DNA of 64,000 bases from Microbulbifer pacificus (GTDB lineage Bacteria > Pseudomonadota > Gammaproteobacteria > Pseudomonadales > Cellvibrionaceae): NCBI RefSeq assembly GCF_002959965.1, contig NZ_PREV01000026.1:503501-567500 (forward strand), in the 5' to 3' direction. The notes beneath the pieces are model-generated. The model did not search any database. It saw only the letters and a program-made list of their open reading frames with translations, and was not told where the DNA came from. A program made the translations under genes and the position numbers. Each line of letters begins with the position of its first letter. Positions within the stretch are counted from its first letter, which is position 1. This document shows, one piece after another, positions 35,152 to 44,477 of the stretch.

Positions 35152-38113
35152 GATCGTCAATATCGCGCTGATCGGCGTCGCCTACATTTTCGCGCTGTTT
35201 TTTGTCGCCTTTGCCACCTCCAAGGGTTGGCTGCCGAGTAACTGGGTCCGCCATCCGTTTTTCTATGTGCTGTCGCTGGGGGTTTCTCTCAGCGCCTGGA
35301 CCTATTACGGCATCATCGACCTGGCCTGGCAGCATGGTTATGGCGTACTGGCCTACTATCTCGGCACAGGCGCCATGTTCCTGTTCGCCCCGGTGGCCCT
35401 TGAACCGCTGGCGCGCCTGGCCCAGCGCTACCAACTTACTTCGCCGGCGGATCTGCTGGTGTTCCGCTACCACAGTCGCGAGGCGGGCACCCTCGCCACC
35501 CTGTTCATGCTGCTGGGCCTGCTGCCGTTGATCGCACTGCAGATTCAGGCGGTGGCGGAGACTCTGGCGCTGTTGTCACGGGACAATGTAGCGGCACTGG
35601 CACTGCCGGACAGCGGGGTTACGAGTAAGGACCTGATCGCGTTTTTTTACTGTGTACTGCTGGCGCTGTTCACCAGTACCTACGGCGCGTCACGCAAGCG
35701 CCGTGCGGGTCTCGCCAGTGCCATGGCGCTGGAATCCCTGGTAAAACTGCTGGCATTGCTGGCGGTTGGGCTGTATGCGGTGTACGGCGTGTTCGGAGGG
35801 CTCGGCGGGCTCGACAAGTGGCTGGCGCAGAACAACGACATGCAGCAGCTGCTGTATTCGCCAATCAAGCAGGGCTCTTCCCACACTCTGCTGCTGGTGT
35901 TTATCGCCACCGCCGTGGCCATGCCGCATATTTTTTATCTCAGCATCGCGGAACGCCCTGCAGCCCTGGGCCTGCGCACCGCGAGCTGGGGCTTTCCGCT
36001 GTTTCTGCTGCTGATGGCGCTGCCGATCTTCCCCATCATGTGGGCTGGCTTCGCGTTGGATGTGGCCGAGCCGGTGCAGTACTTTACGCTCGCCGTACCG
36101 CGCGCCAGCGGTTCCGCACTGCTGACCATCCTTGCGTTTGTCGGTGGTCTTTCCGCCGCCACCGGCGCCCTGATCATGATCACGCTCGCGCTCTCCACCA
36201 TGGTGATGAACCACTGGCTGTTGCCCGGCACCCGCTGGCAATCCGAAGACAACATGTACCGCCAGCTGTTGTGGCTGCGCCGCGCGCTGGTGGCGGCGCT
36301 GTTTCTCGCCGGGTTCGGGTTCTACCTTCTGCTGAATAACCGCCTGTCGCTGTCCGATCTGGCGATCATTGCGTTTATTGCCTCGCTGCAGTTCCTGCCG
36401 GGTATTTTTGCGGTGATCCACTGGCCTCAGGGTAACCGCCGTGGCTTCATCGCTGGTCTGCTCGTCGGCATGCTGATCTGGGCCGCCGGACTGCTGTTCC
36501 CGGCGATGGTGGGCAACAGCGGTATCGCCTTTGGCGACTATCGAATACCACTGGGCATGGAGATCTGGCCGCAGATCACCACCTTGTCGCTGTCGATGAA
36601 CGTACTGCTGTTTGTGGGCCTGTCGCTGTTCACCCCCACATCGAGCCTCGAGCGCTACGCCGCCGATCTGTGCAGCGACGACTCCATCAGCCAGGCCCTG
36701 CGCCTGGAACTGGATGTGCAATCCGCCGCAGATTTCCGCCAGCGTCTGTCGGAGAGTCTCGGCGCTGCCACCGCCAGCCAGGAGGTGAGCCGCGCTCTGC
36801 GCCAGCTCAACCTGACGGAGAATGAGCGCCGCCCCTACGCCTTGCGCCAGTTGCGCGACAAACTCGAAGCCAACCTGTCCGGCCTGCTGGGACGGGTGCT
36901 CGCCGGGCAAATCGTGGATCGCCACCTGCCGTTCGTGACCAGCGACCAGCCTGCCAATAAAGATATCCACCTGATCGAGACCCGCCTCAGCCGCTATAAA
37001 AATCAACTCACCGGCCTCGCCGCGGAATTGAATAACCTGCGCCTCTACCACCGCCAGATGCTGGAAGAACTGCCGATGGCCGCCTGCTCACTGGGACGCG
37101 ATGGTGAGATCCTGCTGTGGAACTACGCCATGGCGGAGGTGACCGGCGTTGCCGCCAGCGAGGTGATCGGCTCCAAGCTCGAATATCTGCCCGAGCCCTG
37201 GCGCACCCTGCTGACGGAGTTTGCTCACTCGGAAGACGCCAGCCGTTTCAAGCAGCAGGTCGATATGGACGGCAGCAGCCACTGGCTGAACCTGCACAAA
37301 ACCCGCCTCAAACAGAAAAAGTACGGCCGCGACGGCAACCGGAACAAAGACAGCCGCGGCGATGGCCAGATGCTGCTGGTGGAGGACATTACCGAGACCC
37401 AGGTGCTGGAGCAGGAACTGATGCACAGTGAGCGCCTGGCATCCGTGGGGCGCCTCGCCGCCGGCGTGGCGCACGAGGTTGGCAATCCGGTTACCGGTAT
37501 TGCCTGTCTGGCGCAGAACCTCCAGTACGAGTCCGATAACCCGGAAGTGCTGGAAACAGCAGATCAGATACTCAGTCAGACCCAGCGTATCAGCCGTATC
37601 GTGCACTCGCTGGTAAGTTTTTCCCACAGCGGCACCCAGGACCGGGAGAAGGCACCGGTGGACCTGCACGCCTGTGTAGAAGAAGCGGTACAGCTGCTTT
37701 CATTGCAGCGAGACAAAACTCAGGTGACCTTCGCCAACCTTGTGCCCGCGGACCTGATCGCGCTCGGTGATAACCAGCGCCTGATTCAGGTATTCATCAA
37801 TCTGCTGAGCAACGCCCGCGACGCCAGCCCGGACGGTGGGCACATCGAGATTGAAGGCTACCTGCGCACCGGCTTCGCGTGTATCGCGGTAACCGACAAT
37901 GGTCCCGGTATCTCCCCGGCACACCGCGACAGGATTCTGGAGCCATTCTTTACCACCAAGGAACCCGGTGAAGGCACCGGACTTGGACTCGCCATGGTCT
38001 ACAGCATTGTGGAAGAGCACGGCGGACAGCTGGAGCTGGTGAGCCCCGCCCATCTGGAAACGGGTCGTGGCGCCCGCTTTATTGTGCAGTTACCGCTTGA
38101 AGCCCCCAATTAG
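35141..38113 (+). CDS. cbrA: Sensor histidine kinase CbrA with SLC5-type transporter domain
   Basis: A 990-residue inner-membrane sensor. The first ~500 residues form about 13 membrane spans of a sodium/solute symporter-like domain. A STAC-type linker and a PAS domain (about 645-760; [22 protein letters not shown]) follow. Then come the HisKA dimerisation domain with phospho-acceptor H778 (GVAHEVGNP) and an HATPase domain ([29 protein letters not shown]). In Pseudomonas, CbrA phosphorylates CbrB to control carbon/nitrogen balance and catabolite repression; histidine has been linked to the transporter part. Start overlaps the small upstream gene. Confidence 0.95.
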   Translation: MTFEIVNIALIGVAYIFALFFVAFATSKGWLPSNWVRHPFFYVLSLGVSLSAWTYYGIIDLAWQHGYGVLAYYLGTGAMFLFAPVALEPLARLAQRYQLTSPADLLVFRYHSREAGTLATLFMLLGLLPLIALQIQAVAETLALLSRDNVAALALPDSGVTSKDLIAFFYCVLLALFTSTYGASRKRRAGLASAMALESLVKLLALLAVGLYAVYGVFGGLGGLDKWLAQNNDMQQLLYSPIKQGSSHTLLLVFIATAVAMPHIFYLSIAERPAALGLRTASWGFPLFLLLMALPIFPIMWAGFALDVAEPVQYFTLAVPRASGSALLTILAFVGGLSAATGALIMITLALSTMVMNHWLLPGTRWQSEDNMYRQLLWLRRALVAALFLAGFGFYLLLNNRLSLSDLAIIAFIASLQFLPGIFAVIHWPQGNRRGFIAGLLVGMLIWAAGLLFPAMVGNSGIAFGDYRIPLGMEIWPQITTLSLSMNVLLFVGLSLFTPTSSLERYAADLCSDDSISQALRLELDVQSAADFRQRLSESLGAATASQEVSRALRQLNLTENERRPYALRQLRDKLEANLSGLLGRVLAGQIVDRHLPFVTSDQPANKDIHLIETRLSRYKNQLTGLAAELNNLRLYHRQMLEELPMAACSLGRDGEILLWNYAMAEVTGVAASEVIGSKLEYLPEPWRTLLTEFAHSEDASRFKQQVDMDGSSHWLNLHKTRLKQKKYGRDGNRNKDSRGDGQMLLVEDITETQVLEQELMHSERLASVGRLAAGVAHEVGNPVTGIACLAQNLQYESDNPEVLETADQILSQTQRISRIVHSLVSFSHSGTQDREKAPVDLHACVEEAVQLLSLQRDKTQVTFANLVPADLIALGDNQRLIQVFINLLSNARDASPDGGHIEIEGYLRTGFACIAVTDNGPGISPAHRDRILEPFFTTKEPGEGTGLGLAMVYSIVEEHGGQLELVSPAHLETGRGARFIVQLPLEAPN

Positions 38114-38256
38114 CGTACGATCGCCCTACAATTTGTTACCCACAAATGGCGGAAAATCGAACAAAAATTAAGCATTCGTCGGAATCTGGGTTGCATAGAA
38201 ACGCCCGACAGGTAAAACTTAGGCCCCTCTGAACATTTTGTAACCAGGCGTAACAT

Positions 38257-39657
38257 ATGAGCCACATTCTGATCGTAGAAGATGAAGCCATTATCCGCAC
38301 AGCCCTGCGCAAGCTGCTGGAGAGGCACCGCTACAAGATCAGTGAAGCCGGCTCCGTACGAGAAGCGACCACCAAGTATCGTCTCGCGGACATGGATCTG
38401 ATCATCTCAGATCTGCGCCTGCCAGGCGCCCCCGGTACCGACCTGTTGAAGCTTGCGGGCGATGTGCCGGTGTTGATCATGACCAGTTACGCCAGCCTGC
38501 GCTCAGCGGTGGACTCCATGCGTATGGGCGCCGCCGACTATATCGCCAAGCCGTTCGATCACGACGAAATGCTCGCCACCGTACGCCGGGTAATTGGCAA
38601 GGCGGAGCAGAATCGTGCCGCCGGTGCCGCGGCTGCCGACAGCAAGGCCGAGGGCCGCGCGATTGCGGGCATGATCGGTGACAGCCCGGTGATGCGGGAT
38701 CTCTACGCCCGCATCCACAAGGTGGCTCCCACCGATGCCACGGTGTTGGTACACGGTGAGACCGGCACGGGTAAGGAGCTGGTCGCACGCGCAATCCACG
38801 AGGAGAGCAAGCGCAATGGTAAGCCTCTGATCTCCGTGAACTGTGCGGCGATTCCGGAAACGCTGATCGAGGCCGAGCTTTTCGGTCACGAAAAGGGCGC
38901 GTTCACCGGCGCCCAGAGCGCCCGCGAGGGTCTGGTGGCCGCCGCCGACGGTGGCACCCTGTTCCTCGATGAAATCGGCGAGTTGCCGTTGGAAGCACAG
39001 GCCCGTCTGTTGCGGGTGCTACAGGAGGGCGAAGTGCGCCCCATCGGCGCGATCGAGTCCCGCAAAGTGAATGTGCGTCTGGTGGCGGCGACCCACCGCA
39101 ATCTGCGCCAACTGGCCGCGGAGCGTCGCTTCCGAGAAGACCTTTACTACCGTATCAACGTGGTTCAGCTGACGCTGCCGCCGCTGCGGGAGCGGGGCAA
39201 GGATGTACTGTCCATTGCGGAGAATCTGATCGAGAAGTTTTGCGTCAAAATCAACCGCCCGATACTCAAGTTCTCACCGGAGGCCATTCAGGCGGTAACG
39301 ACTTACACCTGGCCGGGTAACGTACGCGAGCTGGAAAATGCAATCCAGCGGGCGGTGATTCTCACCGAGGACAGCAGCGAAATTGACCACGAGACCCTGG
39401 ATATTGATCTGGACCTGGTCCCAATCGACGAAGCGGATCCGGAGCGCCGCCCGCGCAACAGCCTGCACTCGGATCCTCGGGAGGATCTGTCACTGGAGGA
39501 CTACTTCGCGCGTTTCGTTCTGGAACACCAGGATACGATGAGCGAGACGGATCTGGCGAAGAAGCTGGGTGTGAGCCGCAAGTGCCTGTGGGAGCGCCGT
39601 CAGAAGCTCGGTATTCCGCGCAAGAAGTCCAAGCGTACGGCGGAAGAAGAGGTCTGA
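38257..39657 (+). CDS. cbrB: Sigma-54-dependent response regulator CbrB
   Basis: A 466-residue NtrC-family activator. The receiver has phosphorylatable D52 ([10 protein letters not shown]). The AAA+ domain has Walker A GETGTGKE at 167-174 and the sigma-54 contact loop GAFTGA at 214-219. The C-terminal Fis-type HTH is [24 protein letters not shown]. It activates RpoN-dependent promoters; in Pseudomonas a main target is crcZ, immediately downstream. Here too a -24/-12 promoter with dyads lies downstream (40002-40155). Two GTAAC half-sites (near 38242-38254) sit directly before its own ATG. Confidence 0.95.
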   Translation: MSHILIVEDEAIIRTALRKLLERHRYKISEAGSVREATTKYRLADMDLIISDLRLPGAPGTDLLKLAGDVPVLIMTSYASLRSAVDSMRMGAADYIAKPFDHDEMLATVRRVIGKAEQNRAAGAAAADSKAEGRAIAGMIGDSPVMRDLYARIHKVAPTDATVLVHGETGTGKELVARAIHEESKRNGKPLISVNCAAIPETLIEAELFGHEKGAFTGAQSAREGLVAAADGGTLFLDEIGELPLEAQARLLRVLQEGEVRPIGAIESRKVNVRLVAATHRNLRQLAAERRFREDLYYRINVVQLTLPPLRERGKDVLSIAENLIEKFCVKINRPILKFSPEAIQAVTTYTWPGNVRELENAIQRAVILTEDSSEIDHETLDIDLDLVPIDEADPERRPRNSLHSDPREDLSLEDYFARFVLEHQDTMSETDLAKKLGVSRKCLWERRQKLGIPRKKSKRTAEEEV

Positions 39658-39718
39658 GACCGCCTCCCCCCTCGACAACCATTTACAGATCATCGCTAGC
39701 ACTTCGTAGAAATTCTGT

Positions 39719-39850
39719 GGCGGTGCCGCTACCGGGTATCCCCTTGCGAGACACGAGCTAGGCGCCCCTCCTCAACCTATCCCTGGGGGCTCGTCTGCGG
39801 CCATCCGGGCCGCAGACGGTCTCGCAAGGGGATAACCCGGCATCGCCACC
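39719..39850. repeat. Palindromic intergenic element, copy A
   Basis: The outer arms (39719-39752 and 39819-39850) are near-complementary, with ATCCCCTTGCGAGAC perfectly paired. The inner hairpin is CGTCTGCGG (39792-39800) with CCGCAGACG (39810-39818). Between them, on the minus strand, lies GAGCCCCCAGGGATAGGTT then GCGCCTAGCTCGTGTC, which recurs almost unchanged in copy D near 59620-59665. No coding potential. It lies 62 bp after cbrB and may also act as its terminator. Confidence 0.75.
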
Positions 39851-40001
39851 TTCTCTCGCCCCCCGTGGGCACAGGGCACAGTCTTACCGCACCTCACCTC
39901 CCCGAGAAGAATCGCCAATTAACTCTTTCTGAATCAATAGGTTACGCGAGTACAACCTCGTGGGCACACGTGTGCGCGGGATTCTCATCGGGGGATAAAT
40001 T

Positions 40002-40066
40002 GGTAACAAGTGAAAGTGTTACCCCCTCTCACAGGCGAGTAACAATTGCCGTACCTTGCGTAACGG
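40002..40066. promoter_or_regulatory. Probable CbrB enhancer sites upstream of the A-rich RNA
   Basis: GGTAACA (40002-40008) and TGTTACC (40017-40023) form a perfect dyad with an 8-bp spacer. Two further half-sites, GTAACA (40039-40044) and GTAACG (40060-40065), are 21 bp apart, that is, two helical turns. The dyad centre is about 153 bp upstream of the predicted sigma-54 start, normal for an enhancer bound by an NtrC-family protein. TGTTAC/GTAACA half-sites are, as I recall, what Pseudomonas CbrB binds. Confidence 0.65.
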
Positions 40067-40138
40067 AAAACTGTGTTTCCACTGCGTAAAAAAGTTCCTT
40101 AAATTTTTAAGTTATTGATTTATAAGAACTTTTTAAAG

Positions 40139-40155
40139 TTGGCACGCAATCTGCT
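40139..40155 (+). promoter_or_regulatory. Sigma-54 promoter of the A-rich RNA
   Basis: TTGGCACGCAATCTGCT fits the -24/-12 consensus: GG at 40141-40142 and GC at 40153-40154 with exactly 10 bases between, and a full TTGGCACG block. Transcription should begin near 40166. The only deviation of note is CTGC in place of TTGC at -12. Confidence 0.75.
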
Positions 40156-40165
40156 TTGTATAGGT

Positions 40166-40566
40166 CAAACATCAAGAACAGCCAAGAATAAAAATAAATG
40201 ACTGTTTAAGCCCTAATAACAACTGACAATAAGTGGGCGCAACATAAAAATAATAAGAACGGGCAGATCGATAATAAAAGCCAAAGTGATCGATGACCGG
40301 AGCAAAATTTGAGCAATAACAACAATAAGGCTCAGTACAACAATAAAAATAAACAAAAAGTAATAAGAACTAAAAACAACAATAAACAATAAGAATAAAG
40401 AGAAATAACAAGAACAATAACTTGTAGAAGACAACAAAAATAACGACAAGCACGTGACAAACTGACTGATTGTGCCTGGGAGAGGGTTTGCTGAAAAGCA
40501 AATTGATAGCGCAAGGAAGCCGCTGCCTTCATACCGAATAAGAATAATTCCCTTCTTTTCTTTTCC
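40166..40566 (+). ncRNA. CrcZ-like A-rich decoy RNA (candidate)
   Basis: Not coding in any convincing frame. From the sigma-54 start the sequence is strongly A-rich with sparse U, C and G. AAYAAYAA motifs occur singly or in clusters at 40215, 40249, 40315-40328, 40339, 40375-40392, 40404 and 40413. These are the CA motifs through which Pseudomonas CrcZ/CrcY titrate Hfq-Crc and lift catabolite repression. The position between cbrB and pcnB is that of crcZ. The 3' end is not resolved: TTTGCT-GAAA-AGCAAA (about 40487-40502) is a perfect hairpin, and a pyrimidine run at 40549-40566 could end transcription near 400 nt. Hfq and Crc are not encoded in this window. Confidence 0.65.
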
Positions 40567-40755
40567 AATGAATGCACGCATTTGCTGGCCCCCGCAAGGA
40601 GCGGGACCGGCAGCTGTGCGTTGCGCTGTGTGTGTTAGAATCCGCCCCCATACGAGTCAGGAACACCGCCATCCCGGTGCCACCTCGCTTTGAGACACCA
40701 GGATCAACCGTACAGCCGCCCTCGATTCAGGGCTGCGGATAACACAGTAAGCCGT

Positions 40756-42276
40756 ATGTTCAATTCCCTGATCAGCAGTATCAAACGCTGGCACAACAAA
40801 TCGAAAGCCGCTGATGGTAACACTGCGGAGAAAAACACTTCCCCTTTATCTGGCGCACATGGCCGCAGCGACCCGCCGCGCAAGAACTCCTCTCGAAAAT
40901 CGTCCCAGAGCCAGCCATCCAGGCAAAAGGCTGGTAATAATGGCGTAGCCCGAGTGGTCGTTCCCCGCAGCGAACACAGCCTGTCCCGCCGGGATGTCAG
41001 TCGCGCGGCGCTCACGGTGATGAAACGTCTGCAGGAAAGCGGGTTTGAGGCGTATATCGTCGGTGGCGGTGTGCGCGATCTGTTGCTGGGCGGCCATCCC
41101 AAGGACTTTGACGTGGCGACCGATGCCACGCCCGAGCAGGCGCGCCAGCTGTTTCGCGGCTCGCGTATCGTCGGGCGTCGCTTCCGTATCCTGCATGCGC
41201 GTATCGGCCGCGAGGTGATCGAGGTCACGACCTTCCGCGGCCACCACAGCGATGGCGAGGAGCATGAGGCACAACAATCCGAACACGGCATGCTGCTTCG
41301 GGACAATGTCTACGGCGACCTGGAGAGTGACGCGATTCGCCGGGATTTCACGGTCAATGCGCTCTACTACACCACCAATGGCTTCGAAATCCACGACTAC
41401 ACCGGTGGCCTGCGGGATATAGAACAACGCCTGATCCGAATGATCGGCGACCCGGAAACACGCTACAAGGAAGATCCGGTACGCATGCTGCGCGCGGTGC
41501 GCTTCGCCGCAAAGCTCGACTTTGATATAGAACCCGCCACTGCCGCACCCCTGAAAGAACTGGCGCCATTACTGCGCAACATCGCACCCGCGCGCCTGTT
41601 CGACGAGGTGCTGAAACTGCTGATGAGCGGCCACGGCGAACGCACCTTCGAGCTGCTGCGGCAGTACCACCTGTGGCAACACCTGTTCCCGGACAACGCG
41701 CGCCTGCTGGACAATCCGGAGGCCCTGGCCCTCACCCGCCAGGCCCTGCGTAACACCGATACCCGTATCCGCGAAGACCTGCGGGTAACTCCCGCATTTC
41801 TGTATGCCGCCCTGCTGTGGCCCGGGGTCAATTCCGAGCAACAATTCCTTGAGAGCAAGGGTATTCCGCCGGTACCGGCGCTGGCCCAGGCGGCGCAGAA
41901 AATCACCAGCAATCAGCTGGTGCACACGGCCATACCCAAACGCTTTACCATGCCCATGCGCGAGATCTGGGATATGCAGTCCCGTCTCCCCCGCCGTGCG
42001 GGTGAACGCGCCTTCCGTTTGATGGAACTGCCCAAATTCCGCGCGGCCTATGACTTCCTGCTGCTGCGGGAAGACAGCGGCGAGATTCCCGCGGGCCTCG
42101 GTCAGTGGTGGACCGAGTTTCAGCAAGCAGACGAAGAGCAGCGCCTGCAGATGGTACGCGACCTCCCCCGCGGCGGTGCCCAGGGTAACGGCAAGGGTCG
42201 CGGGCGACGCAATCGCGGCGGCCGTAACCGCGGCAATCGCGGCCGTCAGGGCGGCGCGGAACATCCGTCAAGTTGA
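40756..42276 (+). CDS. pcnB: Poly(A) polymerase I
   Basis: A 506-residue class II nucleotidyltransferase that adds poly(A) tails and so promotes RNA decay. GGGVRDLLLG followed by the catalytic pair in KDFDVAT (D118, D120) and the third Asp region RRDFTVNALYY are intact; the tRNA-NT-type neck follows (RYKEDPVRMLRAVRFAAKL). The start at 40756 gives the usual family N-terminus; a frame from 40690 is also open. The N-terminal ~70 residues and the Arg/Gly/Asn-rich tail (GRGRRNRGGRNRGNRGRQGG) are low-complexity and probably bind RNA. First gene after the A-rich RNA. Confidence 0.95.
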   Translation: MFNSLISSIKRWHNKSKAADGNTAEKNTSPLSGAHGRSDPPRKNSSRKSSQSQPSRQKAGNNGVARVVVPRSEHSLSRRDVSRAALTVMKRLQESGFEAYIVGGGVRDLLLGGHPKDFDVATDATPEQARQLFRGSRIVGRRFRILHARIGREVIEVTTFRGHHSDGEEHEAQQSEHGMLLRDNVYGDLESDAIRRDFTVNALYYTTNGFEIHDYTGGLRDIEQRLIRMIGDPETRYKEDPVRMLRAVRFAAKLDFDIEPATAAPLKELAPLLRNIAPARLFDEVLKLLMSGHGERTFELLRQYHLWQHLFPDNARLLDNPEALALTRQALRNTDTRIREDLRVTPAFLYAALLWPGVNSEQQFLESKGIPPVPALAQAAQKITSNQLVHTAIPKRFTMPMREIWDMQSRLPRRAGERAFRLMELPKFRAAYDFLLLREDSGEIPAGLGQWWTEFQQADEEQRLQMVRDLPRGGAQGNGKGRGRRNRGGRNRGNRGRQGGAEHPSS

Positions 42277-42289
42277 GCGGAAATCACAA

Positions 42290-42769
42290 GTGACACGCTG
42301 TTATATTGGCCTCGGCAGCAACCTTGAACACCCAGCGGCCCAACTGAAGACGGCGCTGGCGCGCATGCGGGAGATTCCGCAGACGCAGGTTCTCAGGTGT
42401 TCCGGTTTTTACGCCAGCGCCCCCATTGGTCCCGGCGAGCAACCGGATTACGTCAATGCGGTAGCCAGTCTCGATACCGAACTGAATGCGGAGACGCTAC
42501 TGGATGCGCTGCAGGCCATCGAAAACCTTCATGGTCGTGAGCGCGTCCTGCGCTGGGGGGCGCGCACTCTGGATCTCGATATCCTGCTGTATGGGAACGA
42601 AACACTGGACACCGCGCGTTTGTGTGTTCCACACCCGCGTATGTCCGAGCGCAATTTTGTGCTGGAACCGCTTGCGGAACTCGCACCGGATCTGACCATG
42701 CCCGACGGTACCCCGCTGCAGACATTGTTGGCACAATGCCCATTCAACCGCCTGCATCGACTGGAATAA
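42290..42769 (+). CDS. folK: 2-amino-4-hydroxy-6-hydroxymethyldihydropteridine pyrophosphokinase
   Basis: A 159-residue enzyme transferring pyrophosphate from ATP to the pterin in folate synthesis. YIGLGSNL at the start, RERVLRWGARTLDLDILLYG and the C-terminal FVLEPLAEL are HPPK signatures. The GTG at 42290 is the start consistent with the family; it follows the pcnB stop by 13 bp with only a weak SD (GAGCGGA), so translational coupling is likely. Confidence 0.93.
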   Translation: MTRCYIGLGSNLEHPAAQLKTALARMREIPQTQVLRCSGFYASAPIGPGEQPDYVNAVASLDTELNAETLLDALQAIENLHGRERVLRWGARTLDLDILLYGNETLDTARLCVPHPRMSERNFVLEPLAELAPDLTMPDGTPLQTLLAQCPFNRLHRLE

Positions 42770-42811
42770 CCGGTATCGACTGTAATAAGGGAACAAGAGG
42801 GAGTATCCCCG

Positions 42812-43531
42812 GTGACAAAATCCTCCGTATCCGATAAGAACCTTTCCGGAGACTACAGCGCCGAACGCCTGGCACAGGAACTGAACCTGCGGGAGCGCCA
42901 TTTACCGCGTTTTATCGCCGTCGAGGGCAATATCGGTGTCGGCAAGACGACCCTCGCGAAGAAGCTCGCGGCCACGTTCAATTACGACACCTTGCTGGAA
43001 CTGCCGGAAGACAATCCCTTCCTGGAACGCTTCTACCGCGATCCGAAAAGCGCAGCACTCCCCACCCAGCTGCACTTTCTGCTACAGCGTTCACAACAGA
43101 TACAGGCCCTGCGCCAGGACGACCTGTTCAAGCCGGTGCGGGTGGCAGACTTCCTGATCGAAAAGGATCACCTGTTTGCGGAGGTCACCCTCGACAGCGA
43201 CGAACTGGCGCTCTACCAGCAGGTGTACCAGCACCTGACCCTGGAGGCCCCCAAGCCGGACCTGGTGATTTACCTGCAGGCGCCCCTCGAAGTACTGCAG
43301 CAGCGTATCCACAAGCGCGGGATCGCCGCCGAGCGCAGTATCAGCAACGAGTATCTCGCCACCCTCAACGAGGCCTACACCAATTTCTTCCACTACTACG
43401 ACCAGGCACCCCTGCTGATCGTGAACTGCGCCGAGATCGACATCGTCGACCAGCAGCGGGACTACCTGCAGCTGGTGGAGTACCTGCTCGAGATCAAGAG
43501 CGGCCGCCATTACTACAATCCCGGCAGATAA
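42812..43531 (+). CDS. Deoxynucleoside kinase family protein
   Basis: A 239-residue P-loop kinase of the dNK/dCK fold: FIAVEGNIGVGKTTLAKKL (P-loop about 38-46), LELPEDNPFLERFY, and the ERS motif within RGIAAERSISNEYL. It phosphorylates a deoxynucleoside, most often deoxyadenosine or deoxyguanosine in bacterial relatives, for salvage. GTG start with AAGAGGGAG upstream. It sits between folK and panB, which are adjacent in Pseudomonas. Confidence 0.88.
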   Translation: MTKSSVSDKNLSGDYSAERLAQELNLRERHLPRFIAVEGNIGVGKTTLAKKLAATFNYDTLLELPEDNPFLERFYRDPKSAALPTQLHFLLQRSQQIQALRQDDLFKPVRVADFLIEKDHLFAEVTLDSDELALYQQVYQHLTLEAPKPDLVIYLQAPLEVLQQRIHKRGIAAERSISNEYLATLNEAYTNFFHYYDQAPLLIVNCAEIDIVDQQRDYLQLVEYLLEIKSGRHYYNPGR

Positions 43532-43615
43532 GTTTCCACGCATCCGCCGTTCGAGTTTCCGGGGTCACCCCCGATACAAGCCGGGCCCCGCCCCCAAGAT
43601 GAGTGAGTAATTACC

Positions 43616-44431
43616 ATGCCCTACGCCCCCAGTGAGCTGACAAAACCCATTACGGTCCAGACCCTGCGCAAGATGAAGGCGGATGGAGAAAAGTTCATCT
43701 GTGTTGCCCTCTACGATGCCCCCATGGCCGCGATGGCGCAGAAGACCGGAGTGGAAACCGTACTGATCGGCGATTCTCTGGGGATGACCGTACTGGGTTA
43801 CGACAGCACCATCCCGGTCACCATGGAACAGATGATCTACCACGTAGAGGCGGTGGCCCGCGGCAACAAAAAATCCCTGATCATGGGCGACCTGCCCTTC
43901 ATGACCTATGCCACCCCGGAGCAGGCACTTACCAACGCCACCCGCATCATGCAGGCGGGCGCGCACATGGTGAAAATCGAAGGCGGCGCCTGGCTGGCAC
44001 CCACCGTAAAAATGTTGACCGAACGCGGTATCCCCGTGTGCGCACACCTGGGTTTGACACCGCAGTCGGTGCACAAGCTGGGAGGCTTCCGCGTGCAGGG
44101 GCGCGACGACGATCAGGCCGGGGAAATCCTGAACGATGCGGTGCAGCTGGACGAAGCGGGCGCAGACCTTCTGGTTCTGGAGTGCGTGCCGTCAGAACTC
44201 GGCAAACGCATCACTGATGCCGTCACCATGCCCACCATCGGTATCGGCGCGGGCCCCCACACCGACGCCCAGGTATTGGTGATCAACGACATTCTCGGTC
44301 TCACCGAAAAGCCGCCGAAGTTCTCCAAGAATTTCCTGGTTGAAGCGGGTGATATCCCCGGCGCGCTGCGCAAATACGCCGAAGACGTGAAAAACGGGAT
44401 GTTCCCTGACACCGACCACAGCTTCAGCTGA
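43616..44431 (+). CDS. panB: 3-methyl-2-oxobutanoate hydroxymethyltransferase
   Basis: A 271-residue TIM-barrel enzyme making ketopantoate from ketoisovalerate and methylene-THF, an early step of pantothenate and CoA synthesis. GDSLGMTVLGYDSTIPVT, MVKIEGG, GLTPQSVHKLGGF and GAGPHTDAQVLV are family blocks. GAGTGAG precedes the ATG. No panC follows, unlike the common panBC pair. Confidence 0.96.
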   Translation: MPYAPSELTKPITVQTLRKMKADGEKFICVALYDAPMAAMAQKTGVETVLIGDSLGMTVLGYDSTIPVTMEQMIYHVEAVARGNKKSLIMGDLPFMTYATPEQALTNATRIMQAGAHMVKIEGGAWLAPTVKMLTERGIPVCAHLGLTPQSVHKLGGFRVQGRDDDQAGEILNDAVQLDEAGADLLVLECVPSELGKRITDAVTMPTIGIGAGPHTDAQVLVINDILGLTEKPPKFSKNFLVEAGDIPGALRKYAEDVKNGMFPDTDHSFS

Positions 44432-44477
44432 TCGCAATGCAATCACAAGAATCCAAGCCAGAGCAGGCCCCGCGGAT

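Noticed and set aside
38114..38256. Additional regulatory RNA between cbrA and cbrB
   Set aside because: The spacer is only 143 bp, without an A-rich motif cluster or a -24/-12 element; it is adequate as a simple promoter region.
40213..40581. Minus-strand open frame of 122 codons rich in Leu, Ile, Phe and Ser
   Set aside because: It is the complement of the A-rich RNA; T-rich codons make a false hydrophobic protein. No SD and no family resemblance.
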